Part shown: piece after piece, positions 9,701 to 18,658 of the stretch
Layout: each line of letters opens with the position of its first letter
How positions within the stretch are numbered: the first letter of the stretch is position 1
Assembly: GCF_027580225.2 (NCBI RefSeq)
Contig: NC_073352.2
Location: 32,220,501 to 32,284,500 of the forward strand
DNA length: 64,000 nucleotides
Direction of reading: 5' to 3'
From: Misgurnus anguillicaudatus
Taxonomy: Eukaryota; Chordata; Actinopteri; Cypriniformes; Cobitidae
Notes under the pieces: model-generated
The model's database searches: none
Told to the model about the DNA's origin: nothing
Seen by the model: only the letters and a program-made list of their open reading frames with translations
Translations under genes and position numbers: made by a program

Positions 9701-12449
9701 CATGCTTGCAGAGAATGGTTTACCAAAACTAAGTTACTACTGGGTTGATCTTTTTCACATTTTTTAGGTTGATAGAAGCACTGGGGATCCAATTATAACC
9801 CTTAAACATCAGGGTTCCTACGGGTCCATGAAATCCTTGAAAGTTTGTGGATCTGGGAAAAAAATTAAAGGCTCTGGAAGTTTTTAAAAATATACATACA
9901 TAGATACAGGTCATTGAAAGTGCTTGAATCTATTTTATGCATGACGTTTTCTGGAAAAAATAAAAGTATCATAAAAATTCTAGACTTTTTAAGCACATGT
10001 GCTACACTGTTCACTTTAAATGCTTATATCTTCTGTATGCAAATGTTGATTCGTACCAAAATGCTTTTTTGCATAGTTGTGTTTAACACATGAAAACGTC
10101 TCGGGTTACGTATGTAACTGTTGTTCCCTGAGAAGGGAACGAGACGCTGCGTCTCCCTTGCCATACTTCCTGCGTAACGCCGGTAACGCCGTCTTTGGCA
10201 ATATTTCAGATTGCGATATACTTCCTGGCTCCCGCGTCACCCTGTCTTTGTCGTTAAGCCTCACCATTGGTTGAATTTGATATACACATTCAGACGCACT
10301 TGCCCCTGGAGGCGTCCCCAAAGTGTCACAGCGCAAGTGATGCAGCGCGAGTTCCCTCGATTGGGAACTGTAACAATGTATCTTAAAAGGTAACACGATG
10401 TAACCTTACTCTCACTTGAAGTGTGTCCCCACATTTAGTCCTTGAATTTGAGGGTATTGAACCTGGAAAGTCCTTGAAAGGTCCTTATGTGGGAACCCTG
10501 AAACATGGAAAAAGTCTATTTTTCATGATATGTCCCCTTTAAAGTCACAGTGACTTGTCTTTGTCTAGAAATACATTTTGGTAAATTTAACATATTCCTC
10601 TTTTTTTTTACTGGAAATGCACAAAGCAGTTACTAATGCTATGAACTAATGTTTGTGGTTTGTCGTCTTTTTCTTGCAGTTTTGCAATAACAACCACAAC
10701 TGTCATTGTGACTCCGAATGGGCACCACCGTTTTGTGACTATGCTGGTTCAGGAGGAAGCCTGGACAGCGGACCTGTGACCAAACACGGTACATTAACTC
10801 ACGCACAGAACCAGAAAATCCCATTGAATTTTAACTTTTTGTTATTGTTTTACATTCACCCTTCTGTTGATGTTTGTCATTTGTTTTTCTTTTGTCTTAT
10901 ACAGGTCCCCTTTATCTTGTGGTTCTGGTCATCTTCATCATGTTTCTTTTGGGATTTGTTGTTTTTGGGGTCTTGTGGTGGTATTACAAACACAAGCGCC
11001 CTATCAAAGACCACACCCTTCAAAGGCCCCAAACATGCAACAAGTAATCAACTAAATTTTTTACTGCTTAAAGTGCAAATACACGATCTTTGTTTCTGAT
11101 TCTGACATCAGCAAATGTGTTGTTTCTCTTTAAGTGTTCCAGAATCCACTGCGTCTAAAAGTCATAATACAACAGGTCACACAAACCCAGTGTTTCAACC
11201 AAAGAAACCACACGCTGATGAACAGGTGCGAAGTTGTTTTGAGTCAGCATGTGCTCGCATGTTATTCCAAAAACACTATTTCATGCATCTTTGGAAACTA
11301 CCCAAATTTCGACATCAAATGAGTGCACTTGTAGTATAGTCATTGGTGAATATTTTTTTAAACAGCCATAAAGCTATAAAATGTTTAACGAATTGCTCCA
11401 AAGACTATAAAAAGTTAAGAAAGAATATATATTACATGCCTCTACAATAGCATAAATAGCTTTTTATTATTTTTAAAAGTGTATACCTTTCTTTTCATCA
11501 CTTCTTGTACTTGCCAACTTTTTATTAATTACAGTATTTTTGTAATTACCACTGTAGGTCTGTCATCGTGCAAGTCCTTCTGGTCCATCCAGACATTCTA
11601 ACATCCGTCCCACTGTGAAACCCCCTCCGATCCCGGCCTATGTTGGCCATAATCAAAGTGTTATCCATATAGAGACCTGCCCATCTCCATCAGTTCCCCC
11701 CAAAACAAGACCACTGCCCCCCAACAGACCCCCTCCACCTCGACCCACGACCAAACCCGCCCAACCTCAACAGGTAAGGGTCCTAAAATTAGTGCATAAT
11801 GTTATATTGGCAAATGGCAAGACTAGAAAAATGCATTTGTAGCAATAGCAACAATACTTTGTATATGTGAAAATTATAGATTTTTTTTATGCCAACAATC
11901 ATTAGGATATTAATATTTTCTAAATTTACTACCATAAATATATATAAAAAAATGTTTCATCATTATTAATATGTGTTGCTAAGCACTTCATTTAAACAAG
12001 GTAATTTTCTCAATATTTAAAATTTTTTGCACTCTCAGATTTAAATATTGTCATATCCTTCCTTATTTATTCAGCTTTTAGATGATGTATAAATCTAAAT
12101 TAAAAAAAAACCCTTATGACTGCTTTTGTGGTCCAGGGTCACACAATGTGATATTATAATGTTTTGTAAAATCAATTTAAAAATTAACATATGTACTTTG
12201 TACTACACATTACTTTTTGAAGTATTAAAAACATTTCGTTTTTGCAATATTTCATTATATCTCACAGCCTTAGACTATCTGCCAGCAACTGGTTTATTCA
12301 TAAAATATAGTAATGGTTAAGTGGTTATGGTTACACATAAGTATCTTTGTCTCATCCAGACATCTAGACCTAAGAATGGCTTATCGGTGGTGTCACCAGC
12401 TGAATTGCAGAAAGGGAAATCCAGTCTGACCCCTTCTGGACACTTTTAA
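3628..12449 (+). CDS. adam19: adam19 (meltrin-beta), 3' part: 13 exons from metalloprotease to stop
   Basis: Membrane-anchored zinc metalloprotease-disintegrin; the family sheds ectodomains such as neuregulin at the cell surface. Exons: 3628-3712, 3809-3948, 4580-4757, 4839-4928, 5038-5233, 7441-7549, 8364-8565, 8898-8975, 10680-10788, 10905-11043, 11135-11225, 11558-11773 and 12360-12449. All have AG/GT borders and every phase joins, giving about 573 residues. In order they show the zinc site [12 protein letters not shown], the disintegrin start ([15 protein letters not shown]), the Cys-rich block with SNAVAIDT and GTHVYR, an EGF-like module ([15 protein letters not shown]), one transmembrane helix and a Pro-rich SH3-binding tail. 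The remembered match to human ADAM19 is closer than to ADAM12 or ADAM33 ([20 protein letters not shown]). Signal peptide, prodomain and the start of the catalytic domain are upstream of the window. The tail looks somewhat shorter than in mammals. Which teleost paralog (a or b) this is cannot be told. Confidence 0.96.
3809..3948 (+). CDS. adam19: adam19 exon: zinc-binding active site
   Basis: It follows a pyrimidine-rich acceptor (ctttttatag). It encodes [14 protein letters not shown], then [12 protein letters not shown] with all three zinc-binding His and the catalytic Glu intact, and [10 protein letters not shown], the Met-turn region. The active site is therefore predicted competent. Confidence 0.97.
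4070..4547. mobile_element. MITE with TTAACTCTTTCCCTGCC ends
   Basis: The left end ttaactctttccctgcc is mirrored by ggcagcgaaagagttaa at 4531-4547. It lies in the adam19 intron 3949-4579. The same family recurs at 6232, 25525, 27000-27290 and 41763 in this window. Confidence 0.75.
4580..4757 (+). CDS. adam19: adam19 exon: end of protease, start of disintegrin
   Basis: It encodes [15 protein letters not shown], a linker, then [19 protein letters not shown], the diagnostic start of the disintegrin fold. It begins with one base that completes the Gly codon of the previous exon and ends in phase 0 at gag|gtgagg. Confidence 0.96.
4839..4928 (+). CDS. adam19: adam19 exon: disintegrin middle
   Basis: Thirty codons, phase 0 to 0, with the Cys pattern [14 protein letters not shown] and HGVCCHECK typical of ADAM disintegrin domains. 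The donor is aag|gtactg. Confidence 0.96.
5038..5233 (+). CDS. adam19: adam19 exon: disintegrin loop and start of Cys-rich domain
   Basis: It contains [18 protein letters not shown], the region equivalent to the integrin-contacting loop, followed by [14 protein letters not shown] of the Cys-rich domain. There is no RGD, as usual for ADAM19. It ends in phase 1 at aaag|gtaatg. Confidence 0.96.
5828..5939. repeat. inverted repeat hairpin, arms about 45 bp
   Basis: ccccgcgaagcagtgggtta is mirrored by taaccccactgcttcgcggg, and inner parts (gcattttataacagct / agctgttatgaaatgc) pair as well. A compact foldback or MITE; family not assigned. Confidence 0.7.
6232..6675. mobile_element. second copy of CTCTTTCCC-type MITE, right end decayed
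   Basis: It starts ttaactctttccccgtcagcg and shares internal words with 4070-4547 (agatcagat, gtggataata). The right end is diverged (gacgaaatgactcaacaat). Confidence 0.55.
7441..7549 (+). CDS. adam19: adam19 exon: Cys-rich domain
   Basis: It follows the acceptor aatttcag. It encodes [18 protein letters not shown], strongly conserved among ADAM12/19/33, and ends in phase 2 inside an Arg codon. Confidence 0.95.
7803..8259. mobile_element. MITE with CAGTGGCGGC / GCCGCCACTG ends
   Basis: Terminal repeats are at 7803 and 8250-8259. Long subterminal arms also pair (tgtcaaaataagtgcctgct / agcaagcacttattttgaca). The element is in the adam19 intron before exon 8364. CAGTGGCGG ends are common in hAT-like fish MITEs; no clear target duplication was found. 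Confidence 0.7.
8364..8565 (+). CDS. adam19: adam19 exon: Cys-rich domain core
   Basis: It encodes [32 protein letters not shown] and [13 protein letters not shown]. These blocks separate ADAM19 from ADAM12. The donor is gcg|gtaggt. Confidence 0.96.
8898..8975 (+). CDS. adam19: adam19 exon: Cys-rich/EGF junction
   Basis: Twenty-six codons beginning [12 protein letters not shown] and ending CHGHG. The acceptor is ctttcag and the donor ggg|gtaagt. Confidence 0.95.
9033..9238. mobile_element. CACTG...CAGTG MITE, TA duplicated
   Basis: Ends are cactgtataaaaatgg and ccatttttgctgacagtg, flanked by TA on both sides. The internal text (ggtaccttttc, agtacc repeats) recurs at 7690-7760, 39840-39995 and 44085-44150. 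Confidence 0.7.
9429..10538. mobile_element. TTAA-flanked MITE (AGGGGACA ends) split by another insertion
   Basis: TTAA at 9425-9428 and 10539-10542 bounds AGGGGACATTTC ... ATATGTCCCCT. Other copies are 40876-41396 and (reverse, left end truncated) 19258-19663. This copy is broken at about 9808 by a repeat with CAGGGTTCC ends. Confidence 0.75.
9808..10501. mobile_element. repeat with CAGGGTTCC / GGGAACCCTG ends
   Basis: It starts cagggttcctacggg and ends gtgggaaccctg. It carries the segment around 10095-10400 (gggaacgagacgctgcgtc) that is repeated in reverse at 37725-38095. The open frame it contains in both copies is repeat-derived, not a host gene. Confidence 0.7.
10680..10788 (+). CDS. 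adam19: adam19 exon: EGF-like module and stalk
   Basis: It encodes [19 protein letters not shown], then a Gly/Ser-rich juxtamembrane stalk ([10 protein letters not shown]). The pre-shedding stalk position is the same as in mammals. Confidence 0.95.
10905..11043 (+). CDS. adam19: adam19 exon: transmembrane helix
   Basis: A hydrophobic run of about 22 residues (starting [17 protein letters not shown]) is followed by the basic stop-transfer stretch YYKHKRPIK. The frame is set by the split Gly codon across 10788/10905; the open frame running through from 10653 is not the real one. Confidence 0.94.
11135..11225 (+). CDS. adam19: adam19 exon: cytoplasmic tail, part 1
   Basis: It encodes [17 protein letters not shown], which corresponds to the mammalian GTGHANPTF segment. 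It starts in phase 2 and ends in phase 0 at cag|gtgcga. Confidence 0.9.
11558..11773 (+). CDS. adam19: adam19 exon: proline-rich SH3-binding tail
   Basis: Seventy-two codons. KPPPIPAY and [17 protein letters not shown] are class I/II SH3 ligand-like motifs, as in other ADAM12/19 tails that bind Src-family and SH3 adaptor proteins. Sequence between the motifs is diverged. Confidence 0.92.
12360..12449 (+). CDS. adam19: adam19 terminal coding exon
   Basis: Phase 0. It encodes a Ser-rich end ([16 protein letters not shown] ... TPSGHF) followed by TAA at 12447-12449. A GT donor follows at once (atgtcag|gtaata) and a good acceptor lies at about 12551, so a spliced 3' UTR is possible. Confidence 0.85.
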   Translation, partial: TSRPKNGLSVVSPAELQKGKSSLTPSGHF

Positions 12450-13290
12450 AATGTCAGGTAATAGATAATAGATTCATTTATATCAATATATTTCTCAGAA
12501 TAATGACTCATAATTACATTCATTAGTAATAATTGTTTGACATTTTTATAGTTGAAGGTTCCAAAGAGACGTTGAGCCTCGTAAGAGTGATACACCAATC
12601 AGCTCTGCACCTTTAGGATGTCAGTGAGAGTGACCAATCACAACGCTTCACTCAAAGTGATGCCCGCCTTATTGACTAACTGGAGAATTATGGATACCTG
12701 CAAACTTCAGCTTTTTTCAGGGGGATACAGCTCCTTTATTCCTGTGCCATATTCCAGTTCTTATCTTATGTCTATTTATTACAGTGACCCCAGAAAACTA
12801 TAATAAAGTATGGCATTCTTAGGAGCATGGGTCATTTAAATGAATGTCTTGCACCAAGAATATGAATTGTAAAACTTGTTTTTTTGCACGAAGCAGTATC
12901 TCATTCAATTATATACATCGAGTAAACTGTAAGATAGTAGCAAACTAGTTGTATCTGATATTTACAGTCTGGCTGTTCCTTTTATATTTTTTGAACTACC
13001 TTGCACTATCAGTTCATTTATTTGAAAACTATGTTACTGTCTGTCCTCAGGAAACAGCTCTTAAAAGAAGAGGCTAATTGAAGATCAAGTCATTAGTTTT
13101 TTTTTAATAGCAATAATATTTTAAAATCTCAGAAATAAATTAGAGGTGAATTGTGTAGCACTGAGTTTATGTACAGTATATACTGCGTATTGTTTATACT
13201 ATCTAGCTTGGAATTTGTAATGATGCTGGATATTATGGTGCTTTGTTTTTGATTTCTCATTTAAGAGAAATAAATTATTATTTTTATAAG
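12450..13290 (+). other. adam19: adam19 3' UTR and candidate poly(A) sites
   Basis: No further coding is seen. AATAAA hexamers on the plus strand at 12802-12807 and 13269-13274 could end the transcript; another at 14239-14244 lies beyond a hairpin repeat. Which is used cannot be decided from sequence. Confidence 0.5.
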
Positions 13291-13955
13291 GGTTTTAACG
13301 CAGGGAATGCATTTTAAGTTTAATAACTTTTTAATGTGTTTCTAAGGTTTTGTTTTTATATGGTTGTCAGCATTTTGGGAGGCAATTCAAAATTTCCAAA
13401 ATACCACTTATTTTTTCTTTTCTTGGCCAGAACTTGTTTTGAGGACTATGACCAATATACTGTATTTTTGTTTAGTTTTTTTTAAAGGTTTTTTTAGTTG
13501 TAGTTAAACTGTTATTTATTCGTAGTGTAAATATGCGATGGCCTTGTTGAATCATGGTTTAGTTTTACATGAATGCTATTACTGAATGTTTGTTTACTGA
13601 AAAATTGATGGGTGCTTAAAATGTGAATGTAAAGTTGGCGTAGTATTGCAGGCTACTTAGGAAGTGTAAAACAGTCACTGCAATTTTATTTGGTCTTAAT
13701 TTCGGTTTCTATTATGAGACTAAAACCCTCTTGTCCTATGCAAAATAGGCTGTAACGCAGTGCCTTTTATTAAATTTCCATCAGTGAATGTTGATGTCTC
13801 GTGTTTTATTATTTGCTGGGAAGGGGCTGATAAACATGTTTTTGTATCTCTTTGCTTTTTCTTTGTCGTGTGTCATTTTATATAGGTCCTTAAAGTTGAA
13901 ATTATTTCATTAATAATTTGAAAATTGGATTGTTCGATTCATAGACTCAACTTCA

Positions 13956-14074
13956 TGCAGAACCGACAGGTGGATGACGTCAAAGTTTCGCGAGAGCGAT
14001 TAAAAAGCAGACTTCTCTGAATGAATTCTCAATCGCTCTCGCGGTACTTTTACGTCACCTGCCTGTCAGTTCTT
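13956..14074. repeat. inverted repeat between adam19 and the p33MONOX-like gene
   Basis: Arms tgcagaaccgacaggtgg ... gcgagagcgatt and aatcgctctcgcgg ... ctgtcagttcttgca pair over about 47 bp around a 25-bp loop. It is a likely MITE remnant marking the gene boundary. Confidence 0.7.
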
Positions 14075-14439
14075 GCAGCGCCGCACGAAATCGAACAGGT
14101 CTTATGTACAGCATGTTTCTCAGCATTGTCTTGAACAGCTGACAAATTTCTTTTTCTCAGAACTTTTTTTTTTCAGAAAAAAGGGCTTTCTTTTTTAATT
14201 AATTTTTTAAAAAGCTGTACCGCTTATACTTTTAATTGAATAAATGAACATTATTTAACCGAATCATATATTTGGATTTTATTGTACTCTCTTACCTTAG
14301 TTCTCTTATACTGGGTTTATCTGAATGTAAACAGGGTTGTTGATGCATGATATGGCCTCAAGAGAAAAATTGACATGATATGTTTGTGGTTTCATTGGGC
14401 TGTCCTAGAGGTGTGTCTGATGTAAACGCAGCTGCGGGG

Positions 14440-14667
14440 GACTTTTATTCTACTTCCGGTCCGTCATTTTGGCTGAATACCTTGTTCTTCTCGATCTCCC
14501 GTGAACATCGCATCGCATCGCTCGCTTGATTATTGTACAAATAACGAAGTTTCGGTGTTTTACCGCTTATTTTTTACTGAATCACCAGCAAATATTACAT
14601 TTACAAATATGGACCAAATGGAAGATCCCGCTGGATCGGATAATAAACGAGCTAAAGAAGGAAAAAG
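14440..14667 (+). other. possible first exon of the p33MONOX-like gene
   Basis: A CpG-containing stretch (cttccggtccgtcattttggc) precedes ATG at 14609. The open frame of 19 codons ends at a good donor (aaaag|gtgagt, donor at 14668). It joins in phase with 15231 but has no recognised homology. It might be a transposon-derived exon. Confidence 0.35.
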
Positions 14668-16216
14668 GTGAGTTTTGTGTTGTAAACAAGGGCCTGTTTA
14701 TCAGAGCTCAGATGCTTCGAGAGTTTGGACCGAAGCCATTTAAATACTACAAAACCTGGATTAAATTCAACATGTGACATTTAAACTAAAACATTACGGT
14801 CACTGATTGACATTATTATATTACGATCAGCTGTTTATATAAGGCGGGTTTTGCTGGACTGTTAGATACTCTACCGGCGAGTGTTATGACTGATGATGAT
14901 AGCGTTTACTTTCGTTTTTTCTGTTGAATTAACTTGTTTGTTAAATAAAATTATTTATTGTGGTAACACTCAAGGACTAGACATGCGTAATATTGTTTTG
15001 CCTTATTTATGACTTTATGACTATGGCTCATTTCATTAACATCATATATGTATGTGTACTGTGTATAATAATTATGTATATTTAAATACACACTCTCACT
15101 CACACATGCATGTATAGTCACATGCCCTAGACGAGGAATCAGCACATTTTTTAATGACTTTTTGTTTCTTTTTTAAGAAGTAAACCAAGTAAACTTTTCT
15201 TTTTCACAGCAGTTGAAAATGTTAAGTGAGGACTTCAGAGAGGACAAGCTTTCAGCAGCAGCAGCAGAATCCATCACTGTATCCATACTCTAAACATCAG
15301 TTGAAGGTAGAGAGCAACATTTCTGATTTAATTTTATTTTTTACATCATACATTTGTATTTGAAATTATATTGTGCAATATAAAGAGTTATGTAAAATGC
15401 TATTCTGTTGCACTTAGTAACATCTGATGATGATTTATCCAATAGGAGCTGGGTTATCCAGAGTCCTCTCACTTTGGTCTGAGTCTAGTGTTGTCATCAC
15501 AGTTGAATCAATGGGTGGTAATGAAGGAGGTGGACGTGGAGGGGAAAGGTGGAGCCTCTTTGGGGCGCGGCCCATCGTGCAGAAATCACCCACTGACCCA
15601 GGGTCAGAGACCAAAACACCTGGTAGGAACCTGTGGTTTGCTTGAGAGTAGTTCACCCAGAAATCTTCTCATTATTTACCCTAATGTCTTTCTTTGTTCT
15701 TCAGAACCCAAATGTGGAGTTATTTAACACTTTTTTTTTGAAGATTAAAAGGATTTTCTGGTTACTATGGGAGTGGACCACCTCAGTCACCATCCACTGC
15801 CATTGTAACCAGAAAACCCTAAACAATAAAAAAAATGTGCATGTGGGTTCTGATGAGCAACAAAGACATTGGGGTTTCAAACACTATGAGGGTGAGTACA
15901 TAATGATTAAGTTAATTTTTGGGGGTGTAATTATCAGCCCAACTTCTTTAATTTGGGATAAAAAGGTTATTTAATGAGCAAAAAAAATGTATCATCTCTT
16001 TACTTGTCCACAGGGGGATTCACGCTGCAGTCATACTTTGGAGTTCAGAAGTCTAATACCATGGATGCCATGAAGACTCAAGTAAACCTCGTGGTTGATG
16101 ATCCTGCCAAACTAAAATCTCCCAAGATCGAGATGAGCGGCGAGGAGGGAAAGAAAACATCATGCCACAGACTCAGACACAGAGATATGAACATTCTCAC
16201 ACCGTCTGGCTTCTGA
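14609..16216 (+). CDS. p33MONOX (KIAA1191)-like gene, C-terminal part recognisable
   Basis: p33MONOX/KIAA1191 is a poorly understood vertebrate protein named as a putative flavin-dependent monooxygenase. Exons 15484-15622 and 16014-16216 are clear: WSLFGARPIVQKS and, at the end, DDPAKLKSPKIEM ... HRDMNILTPSGF-stop match my memory of the human C terminus (WSLFGPRSLQ; DPAALKPPKMDIP; LNVLTPTGF). Exon 15231-15306, with a five-Gln run (QQQQQ), fits the low-complexity region just upstream. Exon 14609-14667 (ATG, MDQMEDPAGSDNK) can be joined in phase, but this is tentative and unlike the human N terminus. The conserved N-terminal blocks of about 200 residues were not found. It may be a truncated paralog or pseudogene, or have a rewired 5' end. 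Poly(A) signal at 17208-17213. Confidence 0.75.
15231..15306 (+). CDS. p33MONOX-like exon with poly-Gln
   Basis: Read in the frame SFQQQQQNPSLYPYSKHQ, it resembles the Ser/Pro/Gln region upstream of the WSLFG motif. The donor aag|gtagag is good. The strong upstream acceptor (ttttcacag at 15209) leads into stops in this frame, so the 5' border is uncertain; 15231 uses a poor acceptor. Confidence 0.5.
15484..15622 (+). CDS. p33MONOX-like exon: WSLFG motif
   Basis: A Gly-rich lead (SMGGNEGGGRGGER) is followed by WSLFGARPIVQKSP. It ends in phase 1 at cctg|gtagga, matching the next exon. The start is chosen at the AG that keeps phase with 15306; an earlier acceptor at about 15446 is also possible. 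Confidence 0.75.
15650..15925. mobile_element. remnant MITE in the p33MONOX-like intron
   Basis: It starts agtagttcacccagaaatc and ends atgagggtgagtacataatg, the usual head and tail words of GTTCACCC-type fish MITEs, in the 15623-16013 intron. Outer ends are decayed. Confidence 0.5.
16014..16216 (+). CDS. p33MONOX-like terminal exon
   Basis: The acceptor is tccacag. It encodes GGFTLQSYFGVQKSN, then DDPAKLKSPKIEM, a Lys-rich stretch and RDMNILTPSGF with TGA at 16214-16216. The end motif is the best-conserved signature of the family. Confidence 0.85.
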
Positions 16217-17213
16217 ACTCCAGAGTCTTCAACTCTCTTAAGCTTCCTCGACTTTTATACGACATACAAACCCATTGACGCACAAATCGACACGTGTCGC
16301 CATTAAAACCAGTATGGCCTCTAATGAGTAACCATATGCATTTACATCTACCCGTGTAAGATTTACCCCTTAAATTAGATAGGAGACATAGTCTTTTTTT
16401 TCTTAGTGCCAACCACTCTTGATAGTTGAATTTGCCCCTTCCCAGTAACATATGTACTGTTTTTCACATTTTTAATTGCAACATACTTGTTTGCGGACGT
16501 TACAATGTACAGATGTAAATTTATGGTGATCAGAATATGCAGAATTACCAGTAAGATACTGGATTGTTTTTATAGTGAAATACATTCATGCGTGCAACGT
16601 CTGACAGTAATCTAATTTTTGTGGACCATCTATAAAAGCTTATTGTGTATACGCATTTATACATCATTGACTGCAGCACATATTTTAAATGTTAAAACAT
16701 TTCATAACGTCAACATGTTTGACTTAACATGGTCAGGTATTCATTATTATTCTGCGTAGTTGAAACATCTTTAATGGCCGTTTTGTAACTTTTTATTTCT
16801 AAAGTGTCAGAATTTCTAATTTATTAGTTTGTTTATTAATGATACAGTATGGATGTGGTATTTTGTGTGTAGTAAGCTACAGATTTGTATTGGCATGCTG
16901 GCAGCACCTCATGTCTGTCACTGGGTTTGCACTTCTTCTGAAATCTTTTTTTTATACTACTTTGTGTTACTGTGAGTTTGACAGTAGCTGTGTTTTATAG
17001 TTTTTACGTATGCTGTATCATTTTGCTTTTTTGTACATTTTTTATAACATTGCCTTTAAAATATTCCACTTCCTGCTCAACTTGAACATTTGTTTTTTTG
17101 TAGTGCAGGATCCATTCATTCCTATAAGACAGAAATGACTTGCGACACAGGCCAAACTCATTTTATATGTTGTATTGCTAGCGCATTACTTGTTCATATT
17201 TCTCAGTAATAAA
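16217..17213 (+). other. p33MONOX-like 3' UTR with poly(A) signal
   Basis: About 1 kb of AT-rich sequence without repeats that I recognise. AATAAA lies at 17208-17213. It faces the col23a1 3' end on the other strand. Confidence 0.6.
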
Positions 17214-18610
17214 ACATTGCTTATAAGCACAGTGAATCATGTTGGTTGTATCATTGCATTCCTTATTAGTCAAAAAACAGATCAAGGTTAATAAAATAAA
17301 AAAATCCAAACATAGGTAGACAAACTAATTTATGTTTTATAAAACGCATCAATATGTATATTGACAATCATGATAAGGATGTTGTTTCTTAAACCATACA
17401 AACTATTAAACACACTGTTCAGCAGCAAAATATTTCAAAATCTTTAAAAAGAAAACATTCTTGTGTTGAATAAACACAGTAAAGAAAGTAAAACTAGTTC
17501 AACAATAGCACATTCTGGAAATTTCATCCCACACTTTCATGTTTGGTTTCTAAAACATCTCAATAATGTTACTGGTCAATCAAGACAATATTTCAATATT
17601 TTACTTAATTCACTTTACCAACATTTTGTCTGCCAAATAATGCCATAAATCCTAACGTACACTGTGTAGTAATATATATATATATAAACCTTTATATAAA
17701 CTGATGTCAGGTTATTGACGATTAACAATAAATATTTGTGAAAAGCTTATGTATCCCTGAAATAGGACATGCCACCATAATGGAAATGTATGCTAAACAT
17801 GCTAAAACTTCAAGAGAAACATCTAATCTAGACGTCCTTCTCGGTGTTAAATCTCAGGTAGCCAAGCAAATGAAATGAGATTAAAACAGCATCTTAAATG
17901 TTTTCTTCGCTTTCATGCTATGAATAAAAGTTTGTCGAATTAAAAAAAAGCGCCTTCAGCTTCAAAAAGCAACAGTACAAACCATAAATTACTATGAACA
18001 AACACATGAAATATGTATAAAAAATTGTGATGTGAAATAAAAGGCAGGTAGTCGCAGTTAACATATATCATACAAAGTATCACAACACAAATATCTGCAT
18101 ACAAAATCTATATAAATGTATATGCAGCAGATTCAAAAGACACAATAACACACTCTTTCAATGCTGCACTGTTTTAAAAAAAATAGTAGTGTTTCCTTTA
18201 ACTGTATGATTGTAATAATTGCCATCGAAAACTTGGCCTTAAGGACTCATTACCCGATACTTTCTTTGTTTTTGCTTATATAAAAAATAAACCAAACATA
18301 ACAGTAACAAAAAATAAATCATAAATTACTGTTCAATAATATTCTCACAATCTGCTCTGTATCATTTCAATGCCACAAACTCATTTATCACTGCAGTCTT
18401 CCTACAAAGCAACTGCATCCATGAGGCCAATCCCAATCTCGCACGATCTCCGACAACTCAATTAGGTTCCTTCGTGAAAAATATTGAGCTTCATGAAGGC
18501 TTTTTGCAACCTTGTTTGACCTGCACATTGAGGACAGTCAAGATGAACTGATATTGTTGAGATTCTGACCCATTAAGTCATTTAAACTCTTATGGATTTA
18601 TAAAGGAAGA
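17214..18610 (-). other. probable col23a1 3' UTR / convergent intergenic region
   Basis: AT-rich and without coding signal. I saw neither AATAAA nor ATTAAA on the minus strand between 17214 and 18610, so the transcript end is unresolved. Confidence 0.4.
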
Positions 18611-18658
18611 TCACGGCTGAGAAAGACGCTTCCTCTTGAGTTTCTGAAGCATCTGTTC
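18611..18658 (-). CDS. col23a1: candidate extra terminal exon of col23a1 ([15 protein letters not shown])
   Basis: A strong pyrimidine-rich acceptor (ctgtttgtttttaaag) precedes 15 phase-0 codons and TGA at 18611-18613. Joined to 19823 it gives a basic tail after the normal end. This is inferred from splice signals only; no homolog is known to me. Confidence 0.5.
   Translation of the reverse strand, partial: EQMLQKLKRKRLSQP

Noticed and set aside
10106..10396. 96-codon minus-strand frame, repeated at 37857-38069
   Set aside because: Lies wholly in a dispersed repeat; not a host gene, though noted as a finding.
10653..11099. Long plus-strand open frame across two adam19 exons
   Set aside because: It reads through intron sequence; the split codon at 10788/10905 puts the transmembrane helix in another frame.
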